A stretch of 7,426 bases of DNA from DAORIO01 sp035438585 (GTDB taxonomy: Bacteria > Patescibacteriota > Minisyncoccia > Phycocordibacterales > UBA9973), in contig DAORIO010000027.1 of assembly GCA_035438585.1 (NCBI GenBank), positions 1 through 7,426 of the forward strand, read 5' to 3'. The translations under genes were made by a program, and so were the position numbers. Below, piece after piece: positions 1 to 5,795 of this stretch. Every line of letters starts with the position of its first letter. Position 1 is the first letter of the stretch. The notes under the pieces are model-generated. The model did not search any database. It saw nothing but the letters and a program-made list of their open reading frames with translations, and had not been told where the DNA came from.

Positions 1-220
1 CTTTTTTTGGAGTTTTACTTTTTACAGCTGTTAGTCTTTTTATTTAATTTAAACAAAACACTCGGCATTATTTTATAGGCAAACATGAAAAGCGGACCTG
101 CCACAACTACAAACACCGCAATAGACAAAAAAGATCTTGTGCTATTACCGCCATACCAAATAAGATGCAAAAATGAAATCAAAAGACTAACAGCTGTAAA
201 AAGTAAAACTCCAAAAAAAG
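1..220. repeat. Perfect 40-bp inverted repeat at window edge (arms 1-40 and 181-220)
   Basis: Bases 1-40 are the exact reverse complement of bases 181-220, with a 140-base spacer. Identity stops abruptly after 40 bases; in the next 10 positions 8 still match, then similarity is lost. The right arm lies inside the small membrane-protein gene (its residues about 28-41). The left arm read on the minus strand supplies that protein's last residues and its stop. A 40-base perfect match cannot be chance. It could be a genuine long hairpin, but its position exactly at the edge suggests a chimeric or assembly fold-back. It may extend left of the window. Confidence 0.95.
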
Positions 221-302
221 CGAGTTGCATTATCAATGGCAACAACTCAATCCCGTTTAGATTCAAAAAACCAAAAGTATTTGAAAATTCTGTTGGCATC
301 AT
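15..302 (-). CDS. Small two-helix membrane protein, C-terminus doubtful
   Basis: This 95-residue protein has no recognised family. Two hydrophobic stretches, about residues 22-50 and 58-80, are separated by a short polar turn (YGGNSTR), giving a predicted helical hairpin in the cytoplasmic membrane; there is no convincing cleavable signal. The topology resembles small pilin-like or holin-like membrane proteins, but no motif supports either. The ATG at 302-300 overlaps the TGA stop of ddl as ATGA, so translation is probably coupled to ddl; a second in-frame ATG follows at once. It is the last visible gene of a uvrC-ddl unit. Residues 88-95 and the stop come from the left arm of the 40-bp inverted repeat, so if that arm is an assembly artefact the real C-terminus lies outside this sequence. 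Confidence 0.6.
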   Translation of the reverse strand: MMPTEFSNTFGFLNLNGIELLPLIMQLAFFGVLLFTAVSLLISFLHLIWYGGNSTRSFLSIAVFVVVAGPLFMFAYKIMPSVLFKLNKKTNSCKK

Positions 303-1231
303 ATATTTTTCAAAATACTCTCAACTATTTCTTTTAAATTTACACCGGAGTGTTCTGCGCTTTTTCTAAATATAGAATTGTCGTCGAGTGCAGGAAGTGC
401 GTCTATATCTATCAAAAAATATCCACGAGGAGTTTCTATCCATTGAGTTAGATACATATAATTTAATCCAAAAACATCTCCGACGAGTTCTGCCATTTCA
501 GACAAAGCGTGTTTTTGTTCGATACCGTAATCTTTCAAAGGCAAAAGTCTATATTCACCTTTTTCTAAATCCTCGTACGACAAAATGTGTCCATCTTTTT
601 TCAATTCCAACACGATTGTGCTGTACCATTTTTTTCCACGAAGCTCGGGTACAACACCAACAATAATTTCGCGCCCCTTATAAAACGGCTCGACGATTAC
701 TTCTATTTCAATATTCGACAATTTCTCTTCTAGTTCTGGAAATGATTTTGCAACATTTATTCCCAAAGACGAACCGCCTTTTAGAGGTTTTATTATCCAA
801 GGACCTGAAAAAGTATTGTGAACTTTTCGAGCGCGATTTTCATCTTCTGGTTTTATTACAATATGAGGAAAAACTGGAAAGCCGTAATTTTCGGCGTGCC
901 TTTTTGCAGAATCTTTGTTTAGTGTCAAAGCACTTCCCCAACCAGTCTTGCCGATTATTTTTGCACCGAGACCAGAAATCTGATCTTCAAATTTTCCATC
1001 TTCACCATATTCCCCGTGCAAACAATTCCAAATAACATCATTTTTTTGACAGATTTTTTGAGCCGAAGCCGAAAGACCGCGATTTATCCAATCACCATTT
1101 TTAGTAATAACAACATCATCAGCATCATGCGCCAATTCTTTTATAGCTTTCAAAATTGCTTCTCCGGTGCCCAAAGAGACCTGATATTCAGGACTAATTC
1201 CACCTCGAACAACTCCGACTTTTAATGACAT
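299..1231 (-). CDS. ddl: D-alanine--D-alanine ligase, divergent ATP-grasp enzyme
   Basis: This 310-residue protein has the usual Ddl length. Ddl joins two D-alanines with ATP in the cytoplasm for peptidoglycan precursor synthesis. Seen: the N-terminal RGG-S-E signature (R9-E15, E15 being the expected catalytic Glu), LHGEYGEDG (71-79), the ATP-grasp lysine and glycine-rich loop IIKPLKGGSSLG (146-157), EPFYKGREI (181-189), and Y219 in the omega-loop position. The C-terminal metal-binding segment is unusual. Where Ddl enzymes have a RxDF Asp and EIN (E. coli DdlB D257, E270, N272), this protein reads Q263, D275 and D277 (LIDIDALPAL). Activity may be altered, or specificity may differ. It starts 7 bases after the uvrC stop with no Shine-Dalgarno, and an extended -10 box lies just upstream. 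The family call is firm; the exact substrate is less so. Confidence 0.85.
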   Translation of the reverse strand: MSLKVGVVRGGISPEYQVSLGTGEAILKAIKELAHDADDVVITKNGDWINRGLSASAQKICQKNDVIWNCLHGEYGEDGKFEDQISGLGAKIIGKTGWGSALTLNKDSAKRHAENYGFPVFPHIVIKPEDENRARKVHNTFSGPWIIKPLKGGSSLGINVAKSFPELEEKLSNIEIEVIVEPFYKGREIIVGVVPELRGKKWYSTIVLELKKDGHILSYEDLEKGEYRLLPLKDYGIEQKHALSEMAELVGDVFGLNYMYLTQWIETPRGYFLIDIDALPALDDNSIFRKSAEHSGVNLKEIVESILKNI

Positions 1232-1237
1232 GAAAAT

Positions 1238-1246
1238 ATTATACCA
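1238..1246 (-). promoter_or_regulatory. Extended -10 promoter element before ddl
   Basis: On the minus strand the sequence reads TGGTATAAT, a perfect extended -10 (TGnTATAAT), overlapping the uvrC stop codon. Six bases separate it from the ddl ATG, so transcription would begin at or next to the start codon, giving a leaderless ddl mRNA. No good -35 is seen. Caution: the bases also encode the last uvrC codons (TTG GTA TAA), so the match may be partly coincidental. The same geometry recurs before the reductase gene at 3003. Confidence 0.45.
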
Positions 1247-2450
1247 ATTTAGAACGTAGTTTTCTATGGAAATTTACTGCAAATCTATGAGATTCTTGGT
1301 TTACCAACAAAATACTCAATTTATGCTTGTCTACAATCTTTTTATTTCCCAAAATAGCTCGAGGTTTATGTCTACTGTCTTTTACGACAGAGACAACTGG
1401 AATATCAAAACCACTTTCCTTTATAACAGACTCTAGTGCTCTTTTTTGAGCAACACCACCGTCGGCGACAATAACTTTTGGAAATACCCATTCAGGATGC
1501 TTGAGTCTGCGCCGAAGAACCTCTTTCAATGATTCTGTATCGTTACTACTTTTTACTGTTTGTATTTTAAATTTTCGGTATTCGTTTCTGCTCTGTTCAC
1601 CACCCACTACAACAGTCATAACTCCAACAATATTTTTTCCAGAAATATGAGCAATATCATAACCTTCGATTCTTTCATCTGTTTTGTTTATATTTTCTCT
1701 TTTTATAAGCGCCACATCTTCAATATGATCTAGTGCAAATAATTTTTTCTTTATCTCATTTGCTTCTTCAAATTTTTGAGATTCTGCCAAAGCAAACATT
1801 TCTTTTTCTAAGTCTTTTCGTAAATCTCCAAAAGAACCACTCAAAAACATTTCTAAATTTTTTATATTTTTCTTATATTTTTTTATAGCACTTTCGTCCC
1901 TTATATCAGGACTTAATCCGATTTGTCGATAAAAAGCACTTTTGTCTTTTTGAATTGAGGACTTGTCGATAAAAGGAAAAATACGTCTAAGAATTCGAAG
2001 CGCGTCGCGAAGCTGGTTTCCATTTGGAAAAGGTCCGAACGTGGTCTTTAGTTTATAGTCTTTAGTGTTTAGATTTTTGAAATCGATATTTTTTCCGCGC
2101 TCTATTATGACAAGTGGAATTTCTTGATCGGTAATACAAACATAGTTGAAACTTTTATTATCTTTTTCTTTGGTGTTGTAATACGGTTGATATTTTTTTA
2201 TGAGAGCCGCCTCGAGAACAAGAGCTTCTAACGCATTTTGTGTTTCAATAAAATCTACTTTTTCTGCCTTGAAAACCATATCAACAATCAAAGGCCCGCG
2301 AGTGTCTATTAAATCATTTGAAAAATAGCTTTTTACCCTATCAGCAAGCGAAGTTGCTTTTCCAATATATAAAATATCCCCTTTATTTTTAAAGAGGTAT
2401 ACCCCAGACAAATCAGGTAATTTTGATTTTTTCAAATCTTGACTTTTCAT
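1239..2450 (-). CDS. uvrC: Short UvrC-type excinuclease subunit (GIY-YIG, UVR, RNase H-like)
   Basis: UvrC makes both incisions in UvrABC nucleotide excision repair. The order of domains fits. An N-terminal GIY-YIG nuclease domain covers about residues 13-95 (GVYLF at 16-20, LYIGKATSLADRV at 27-39). A UVR/UvrB-interaction motif lies at about 212-245. The RNase H-like nuclease domain, about 260-400, keeps D265 (YDIAH), D304, D330 (ADGG) and H388 (ESHRFAVNFHRK). The protein is 403 residues, against about 600 in E. coli or B. subtilis, and ends straight after the nuclease core. The C-terminal tandem helix-hairpin-helix DNA-binding domain is missing. The segment after RRIFPF, where E. coli UvrC has four cluster-binding cysteines, has none; C105 is the only cysteine in the protein. 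It is the first gene of the minus-strand unit, 7 bases before ddl. No frameshift into a lost HhH region is seen downstream. Confidence 0.85.
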   Translation of the reverse strand: MKSQDLKKSKLPDLSGVYLFKNKGDILYIGKATSLADRVKSYFSNDLIDTRGPLIVDMVFKAEKVDFIETQNALEALVLEAALIKKYQPYYNTKEKDNKSFNYVCITDQEIPLVIIERGKNIDFKNLNTKDYKLKTTFGPFPNGNQLRDALRILRRIFPFIDKSSIQKDKSAFYRQIGLSPDIRDESAIKKYKKNIKNLEMFLSGSFGDLRKDLEKEMFALAESQKFEEANEIKKKLFALDHIEDVALIKRENINKTDERIEGYDIAHISGKNIVGVMTVVVGGEQSRNEYRKFKIQTVKSSNDTESLKEVLRRRLKHPEWVFPKVIVADGGVAQKRALESVIKESGFDIPVVSVVKDSRHKPRAILGNKKIVDKHKLSILLVNQESHRFAVNFHRKLRSKLV

Positions 2451-2467
2451 AAAATAATCTGTATTCT
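2439..2467 (+). promoter_or_regulatory. Possible divergent promoter for the 69-codon gene
   Basis: TTGACT (2439-2444), 17 bases, then TATTCT (2462-2467) gives a fair sigma70-like match (5/6 and 4/6). It would start transcription about 18 bases before the ATG at 2492. It overlaps the uvrC start and its promoter, so if both are used they would compete. The evidence is weak. Confidence 0.3.
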
Positions 2468-2490
2468 ATCAGAAATCTAAAACTTAACAA
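2463..2490 (-). promoter_or_regulatory. Promoter for the uvrC-ddl unit
   Basis: On the minus strand a -35-like TTGTTA (2490-2485) is followed after 16 bases by TAGAAT (2468-2463), itself preceded by TG in extended -10 position (TGATAGAAT). Twelve bases separate the -10 from the uvrC ATG at 2450, so the leader would be only about 5 bases. This is inferred from consensus matching alone. Confidence 0.5.
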
Positions 2491-2491
2491 A

Positions 2492-2701
2492 ATGGAAGAA
2501 AAAATATTCAACGGTTATTCTTTTGATGTTATCAAAAAAATGATAGCAGAATTGAAGATGCTAATCCTTGCTAGTCAAATATACACCCCCGGCGAAGCCA
2601 GTCTGTCTGAAAGATCTGAGTTTTTAGTGGGACATCTCTACAATTGTATTTGTTGTAAGTTGGAAATCGGTAATTTTCAAAAAAAATCTCTCAAAGACTA
2701 G
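2492..2701 (+). CDS. Small hypothetical protein, possibly amber-interrupted
   Basis: This 69-residue protein has no recognised family. It is soluble-looking, with a likely amphipathic helix at about residues 11-30 (FDVIKKMIAELKMLILASQI), a middle segment rich in Ser/Glu and a Cys cluster C52-x-C54-C55 (YNCICCKL). It stands alone between the divergent uvrC unit and a terminator, which supports a separately transcribed gene. There is no Shine-Dalgarno before the ATG. The frame ends at TAG (2699-2701), but the same frame then stays open for 19 more codons to a TAA at 2759-2761, exactly where the terminator stem begins. This suggests an ancestral protein of about 89 residues cut by an amber codon, or readthrough. 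Confidence that the region is coding is moderate. Confidence 0.5.
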   Translation: MEEKIFNGYSFDVIKKMIAELKMLILASQIYTPGEASLSERSEFLVGHLYNCICCKLEIGNFQKKSLKD

Positions 2702-2704
2702 AAC

Positions 2705-2761
2705 ATGGTGGCGGTAGGACAATTAATTGATTATGCTGAAAAAAATATTTTGGAACTTTAA
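2705..2761 (+). other. In-frame continuation past the amber codon (18 codons plus stop)
   Basis: After TAG and one AAC codon, the frame of the upstream small gene continues from an ATG at 2705 for 18 codons (MVAVGQLIDYAEKNILEL) to TAA. The peptide looks like an amphipathic helix and its stop touches the terminator hairpin, as expected for a natural gene end. It is either the severed C-terminus of the upstream protein or a tiny independent ORF. No ribosome-binding site is visible. Confidence 0.35.
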
Positions 2762-2784
2762 CCGGCCTAACCGCCGGTTTTTTT
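2760..2784 (+). terminator. Intrinsic terminator after the small gene
   Basis: A 7-bp stem AACCGGC (2760-2766) / GCCGGTT (2773-2779), with a 6-base loop, runs into seven T residues (2778-2784). It is the clearest terminator in the window and ends the small plus-strand transcript before the carotenoid operon's own promoter. Confidence 0.88.
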
Positions 2785-2940
2785 ATTTTCGCCTTATAAG
2801 GTTTTATATATGAAAACCAATGAGTCCGAAGACTAAAAATTTTCTGTTTGACACTGAGCTTGTCGAAATGGAGTTTAAATTTTTTGCAAGGACGAATTTC
2901 GTTTTCATAATAAAACTTTATTCTGGCGAGAGCATTTTGG
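2785..2940. other. Intergenic stretch with several short palindromes
   Basis: No gene is supported here. It holds a 10-base palindrome CCTTATAAGG (2792-2801), a hairpin GGTTTT/AAAACC with a 7-base loop (2800-2818), the motif CACTGAGCTTGTCGAA (2852-2867) and the near-palindrome ACGAATTTCGT (2892-2902). From memory, the GAGCTTGTCGAA core resembles dispersed REP-like sequences of many bacterial genomes. An open frame on the minus strand crosses this stretch but is not convincing as a gene. Confidence 0.4.
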
Positions 2941-2967
2941 GTTACTTTTTGGCGGTTAAAAAGTAAC
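2941..2967. repeat. 10-bp perfect hairpin upstream of the operon promoter
   Basis: GTTACTTTTT (2941-2950) and AAAAAGTAAC (2958-2967) are perfect inverted repeats around the 7-base loop GGCGGTT. The hairpin ends about 20 bases before the TGTTATAAT promoter element. It could be an operator, a terminator-like barrier or part of a dispersed repeat; the sequence alone does not decide. Confidence 0.6.
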
Positions 2968-2987
2968 AATTAAAAATTTGACGCGTG

Positions 2988-2996
2988 TGTTATAAT
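2988..2996 (+). promoter_or_regulatory. Extended -10 promoter of the reductase-carotenoid operon
   Basis: TGTTATAAT is a perfect extended -10 element. Only six bases (CCTCAA) separate it from the ATG at 3003, so the transcript would start at or beside the initiation codon. No Shine-Dalgarno and no good -35 at the right distance are seen; the TTGACG at 2978 is only 7 bases from the -10. With gaps of 9 and 0 bases and one 8-base overlap downstream, this probably drives all four genes. Confidence 0.65.
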
Positions 2997-3002
2997 CCTC
3001 AA

Positions 3003-3935
3003 ATGGAAAATAAAATTTATGATTTATTAATTATTGGTGGAGGTCCCGGCGGTACATCGGGCGCTGTTTATGCAGCCCGAAAACAACTCAAAACTATTAT
3101 GGTAACTGAAGACTGGGGTGGACAATCCATCGTCTCTGAAAAAATCGAGAACTGGATTGGAACTCCTGCAATTTCTGGAAATGACCTTGCTCTTTCTTTC
3201 AAAAATCATGTTTACGCAAACAAAGGAGAATTTTTAGAACTTGTTGAAGGTAAACGTGTTGAGGCAGTTGAAAAAGACGGCGAAAATTTTGTCTCTACAC
3301 TAACTGATGGATCAAAAATAATTTCGAAAACAATTTTAGTAACAGCTGGATCAAGTCGAAGAAAATTAGAAGCCCTAAACGCTGATAAATTTGAACACAA
3401 AGGTGTTACATATTGCGCATCGTGTGACGGTCCAATTTTTGCTGATCAAGATGTTGTTGTTGTTGGTGGCGGAAATGCGGGTTTTGAAACAGCTGCGCAA
3501 CTTCTTGCGTATTGTAAAAGTGTTACCCTTTTATCTCGAAACGACTTCAAGGCAGATGAAATAACTGTTAAAAAAGTGCTCGCAAATCCTAAAATGAAAG
3601 CTATGACTTTCACAATACCAACAGAAATAATAGGTGAAAAATTTGTAACTGGCCTAAAAGCTCAAAACTCACAAACAGGTGAAATTATAGAAATACCGAC
3701 AAACGGAGTCTTTGTTGAAGTCGGACAAATTCCAAATACAGGCTTCTTAAGCACTGTGGTGACACTAGACGAACTAAAAAGAGTAATTGTTGATCCTCTA
3801 ACGCAAATGTCTAAAACGGCTGGAATTTGGGCTGCTGGAGACTGTACGAACGGCCTGTACCACCAAAACAACATAGCAGCAGGAGATGCTGTAAAAGCAC
3901 TAGAAAACATCTATCTTTATATTCACACCAAATAA
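3003..3935 (+). CDS. trxB: Thioredoxin reductase-like flavoprotein with AhpF-like cofactor domain
   Basis: This 310-residue protein is full length for a bacterial low-molecular-weight thioredoxin reductase, which passes electrons from NAD(P)H through FAD to a disulfide in thioredoxin or a similar partner. Seen: FAD-binding GGGPGG (12-17), the redox-active CASC pair C138/C141 followed by DGP, a second nucleotide fold GGGNAG (155-160), and the FAD motif AAGDC (277-281). The NADPH-selecting HRR motif of classical TrxB is replaced by LSRNDFKAD (177-185). The segment from GGGNAGFETA onward, with TGLKAQNSQTGE and VGQIPNT, reads like AhpF, the NADH-dependent peroxiredoxin reductase, but AhpF's N-terminal domain is absent. 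NADH use is therefore inferred. I chose ATG 3003, not the in-frame GTG at 2985, because the latter lies upstream of the TATAAT box. It is the first gene of the carotenoid operon. Confidence 0.85.
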   Translation: MENKIYDLLIIGGGPGGTSGAVYAARKQLKTIMVTEDWGGQSIVSEKIENWIGTPAISGNDLALSFKNHVYANKGEFLELVEGKRVEAVEKDGENFVSTLTDGSKIISKTILVTAGSSRRKLEALNADKFEHKGVTYCASCDGPIFADQDVVVVGGGNAGFETAAQLLAYCKSVTLLSRNDFKADEITVKKVLANPKMKAMTFTIPTEIIGEKFVTGLKAQNSQTGEIIEIPTNGVFVEVGQIPNTGFLSTVVTLDELKRVIVDPLTQMSKTAGIWAAGDCTNGLYHQNNIAAGDAVKALENIYLYIHTK

Positions 3936-3944
3936 CACAAATAC

Positions 3945-4955
3945 ATGACATTAGAATCTTTTAGGGAGTATTTTGAACCTATTTACAAAAAAGAGATCGA
4001 GTCTCTTCTTTTGAAATTTTCTTCTTATTCGCCAAACAAAGAAATACAAAAATTAATCAATAAAACAATTGATCTCTCTGGTGGCGGAAAAAGAATTCGT
4101 GCTTATGTTTGCGCACTAAGTTATGAAGCAAAAAATACAAAAGAGCTTTCTAAAATAAAAAACCAACTCATCGCGATCGAGCTCCTGCACTTTTTTGCCC
4201 TTATTCATGACGACCTTATGGACAATTCAACACTTCGTCACGGCAAAAAAACAATAAACTCTTACGGTAAAACTGAAAAAGAAATATTAAAATCAAAAAA
4301 CGAATCTATAATAATGGGTGATTTAATATTTGCATATAGCTACAAACTTTTTTTAAGAAAAAATAACTCTCCAAAATCTATCGAAATTTTTGAACAGCTT
4401 ATAGAAGAAGTTATTTTTGGACAAACACTAGATCTAGAACTTTCTCAAAACATTCAGCACTTAGAAAATGAAGTTTTAAATAAAATGCTTTACAAAACAG
4501 CAAGATATACCTTTACTCACCCCATTCAAATTGGATTAATTCTAAAAAATGAAAAGATAGAATCAAATTTACTAAAAAAATCAGAGAAATTTGGTGATGC
4601 TTTGGGTATGATTTTTCAAATTGATGATGACTTGCTAGATATTTTTGGAGACACCAAAGAGTTGAATAAAAATACTTTTCAAGACATAGAGGCTTCTCAA
4701 GCAACGATACTCACCTCTTTGGCTTTTAAAAATAAAAAGTTTAAAAAATTACTTGTTCCATATTTTGGAATTATGCCGAGCGGTGAATCAAAAGAAAATA
4801 TAAAAAAAATTTTCATAGATTCTGGCGCAAAAGAGAAAAGCTTAGTCTTGAAAGAAAAATATATAGATATAGCAAACAAAAACACAATCGGAAGTCCAAA
4901 ATTTAGTATTATTTGGAAAAATCTTTTAGTAAAAATATCTAATCGAACAAAATAA
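3945..4955 (+). CDS. crtE: Polyprenyl (probably geranylgeranyl) diphosphate synthase
   Basis: This 336-residue enzyme is an all-helical trans-prenyltransferase that extends DMAPP with IPP. Seen: GGGKRIR (46-52, IPP/pyrophosphate binding), the first Asp-rich motif DDLMD (89-93) followed by LRHGKKT (97-103), the conserved MGDLIFA segment, and the second Asp-rich motif FQIDDDLLD (224-232). F84 lies five residues before the first motif, with A85 at -4 and no two-residue insertion in DDxxD. This pattern fits archaeal-type GGPP synthases, so C20 is the likely product; with crtB and crtI following, it would supply phytoene synthase. Oddity: the Lys usual after the second motif (DxxxGKxT) appears as Q252 in DIEASQAT. 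It starts 9 bases after the reductase without a Shine-Dalgarno. C15 or longer products are not excluded; an idsA/ispA-type name would also be defensible. Confidence 0.85.
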   Translation: MTLESFREYFEPIYKKEIESLLLKFSSYSPNKEIQKLINKTIDLSGGGKRIRAYVCALSYEAKNTKELSKIKNQLIAIELLHFFALIHDDLMDNSTLRHGKKTINSYGKTEKEILKSKNESIIMGDLIFAYSYKLFLRKNNSPKSIEIFEQLIEEVIFGQTLDLELSQNIQHLENEVLNKMLYKTARYTFTHPIQIGLILKNEKIESNLLKKSEKFGDALGMIFQIDDDLLDIFGDTKELNKNTFQDIEASQATILTSLAFKNKKFKKLLVPYFGIMPSGESKENIKKIFIDSGAKEKSLVLKEKYIDIANKNTIGSPKFSIIWKNLLVKISNRTK

Positions 4956-5795
4956 ATGAACGAAAATGAAGCAAAAAAACTTCAAGAAAAATTTGATGGT
5001 TCTACATACTCCCTACCAACAAAAATCTTACCCAAAGAATTTAGAAGAAAAATTCTAATACTTTATAAATTTGTTCGAATTTTTGACGAATATATAGACG
5101 AAGAAAATACTCCGAACAAAGAGAAGTTTTTCAAAGCAAAAGAGGAGTTTATAAAAGCTCTTTCATTTGGCTCAAGAATAGACTTTATAAATGATATGGC
5201 TATTCTTGCAAAAGAAGAGAAAATTGAAGACCAGATTTTTATTTTTCTAGATGCAATGGAGCTCGATATAACAAAATCTAGATACCAAAACTACAAAGAA
5301 CTAGAAGGCTATATGTCAGGCTCTGCCACAGCCGTTGGTTATATATTCTTAAAAATGTGTAATGGTGATGAAAGACTTATGCCGGAAGCAAAAAGTATGG
5401 CTGAATTTTTTCAAATGGTAAATTTTCTAAGAGATATAAGAGAAGATATTGAATCGAGAGATAGGATTTATATACCACAAGAAGATCTAATAAAATTTAA
5501 TCTAAAAGACGAAGATATAATAAATAAAAATTTCTCAGATGATTTTGTAAAAATAATGCGTTTTCAAGAAGAGCGATGTCTAAAATTATACAAACATGGT
5601 TTCTCTGGGATCAAACAACTTCCAAAAAATGTTCGTCTTGGAGTTTATGCTTCTCTTTTTGCTTACAAAAAATATTTAGATAAAATAAATAAACTAAACT
5701 ACAATGTATTTGGCTATAAAAAACTTAAGCTAACTACTTTTGAAAAAATAGGAACTTTTATTAAAGCGTTTACTTACACTTATATTTATGGATAA
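4956..5795 (+). CDS. crtB: Phytoene synthase (squalene/phytoene synthase family)
   Basis: This 279-residue protein catalyses head-to-head condensation of two GGPP to phytoene, the first committed carotenoid step. Seen: YKFVRIFDEYID (37-48), matching the first substrate motif as DExxD rather than DDxxD; GSATAVGYIFLKM (122-134), matching the YCxxVAGxVG region; and FFQMVNFLRDIREDIESRDR (151-170), with Q153, N156 and the second Asp motif RDIRED (159-164), followed by IYIPQEDL. Both metal-binding motifs are thus present. Length is typical of bacterial CrtB. The ATG follows the crtE stop directly (TAAATG), implying coupled translation, and the 3' end overlaps crtI. A C30 dehydrosqualene or squalene synthase is the main alternative; the GGPP-synthase-like upstream gene and the CrtI-like downstream gene favour C40. 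Confidence 0.88.
   Translation: MNENEAKKLQEKFDGSTYSLPTKILPKEFRRKILILYKFVRIFDEYIDEENTPNKEKFFKAKEEFIKALSFGSRIDFINDMAILAKEEKIEDQIFIFLDAMELDITKSRYQNYKELEGYMSGSATAVGYIFLKMCNGDERLMPEAKSMAEFFQMVNFLRDIREDIESRDRIYIPQEDLIKFNLKDEDIINKNFSDDFVKIMRFQEERCLKLYKHGFSGIKQLPKNVRLGVYASLFAYKKYLDKINKLNYNVFGYKKLKLTTFEKIGTFIKAFTYTYIYG

Noticed and set aside
299..301. UGA recoded as glycine, as in some CPR lineages
   Set aside because: TGA ends ddl at the expected family length and overlaps the next ATG, so it works as a stop here.
85..1225. Several open frames of 69-97 codons on the plus strand over ddl
   Set aside because: They are antisense to a motif-rich gene, have no recognisable content, and are expected from AT-rich coding sequence.
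2691..2969. 92-codon open frame on the minus strand between the small gene and the reductase
   Set aside because: It crosses the intrinsic terminator and is built from the palindromic intergenic motifs; its translation is low-complexity and matches no family I recognise, and it has no ribosome-binding site.
2978..2983. TTGACG as a -35 box for the operon promoter
   Set aside because: It is only 7 bases from the -10 element, far from the 16-18 needed; the extended -10 TG explains the promoter better.
2985..3002. Upstream GTG start for the reductase, adding six residues
   Set aside because: This GTG lies upstream of the TATAAT box, and TATAAT itself would be codons 3-4. Ordinary family N-termini begin close to the FAD motif, which fits ATG 3003.
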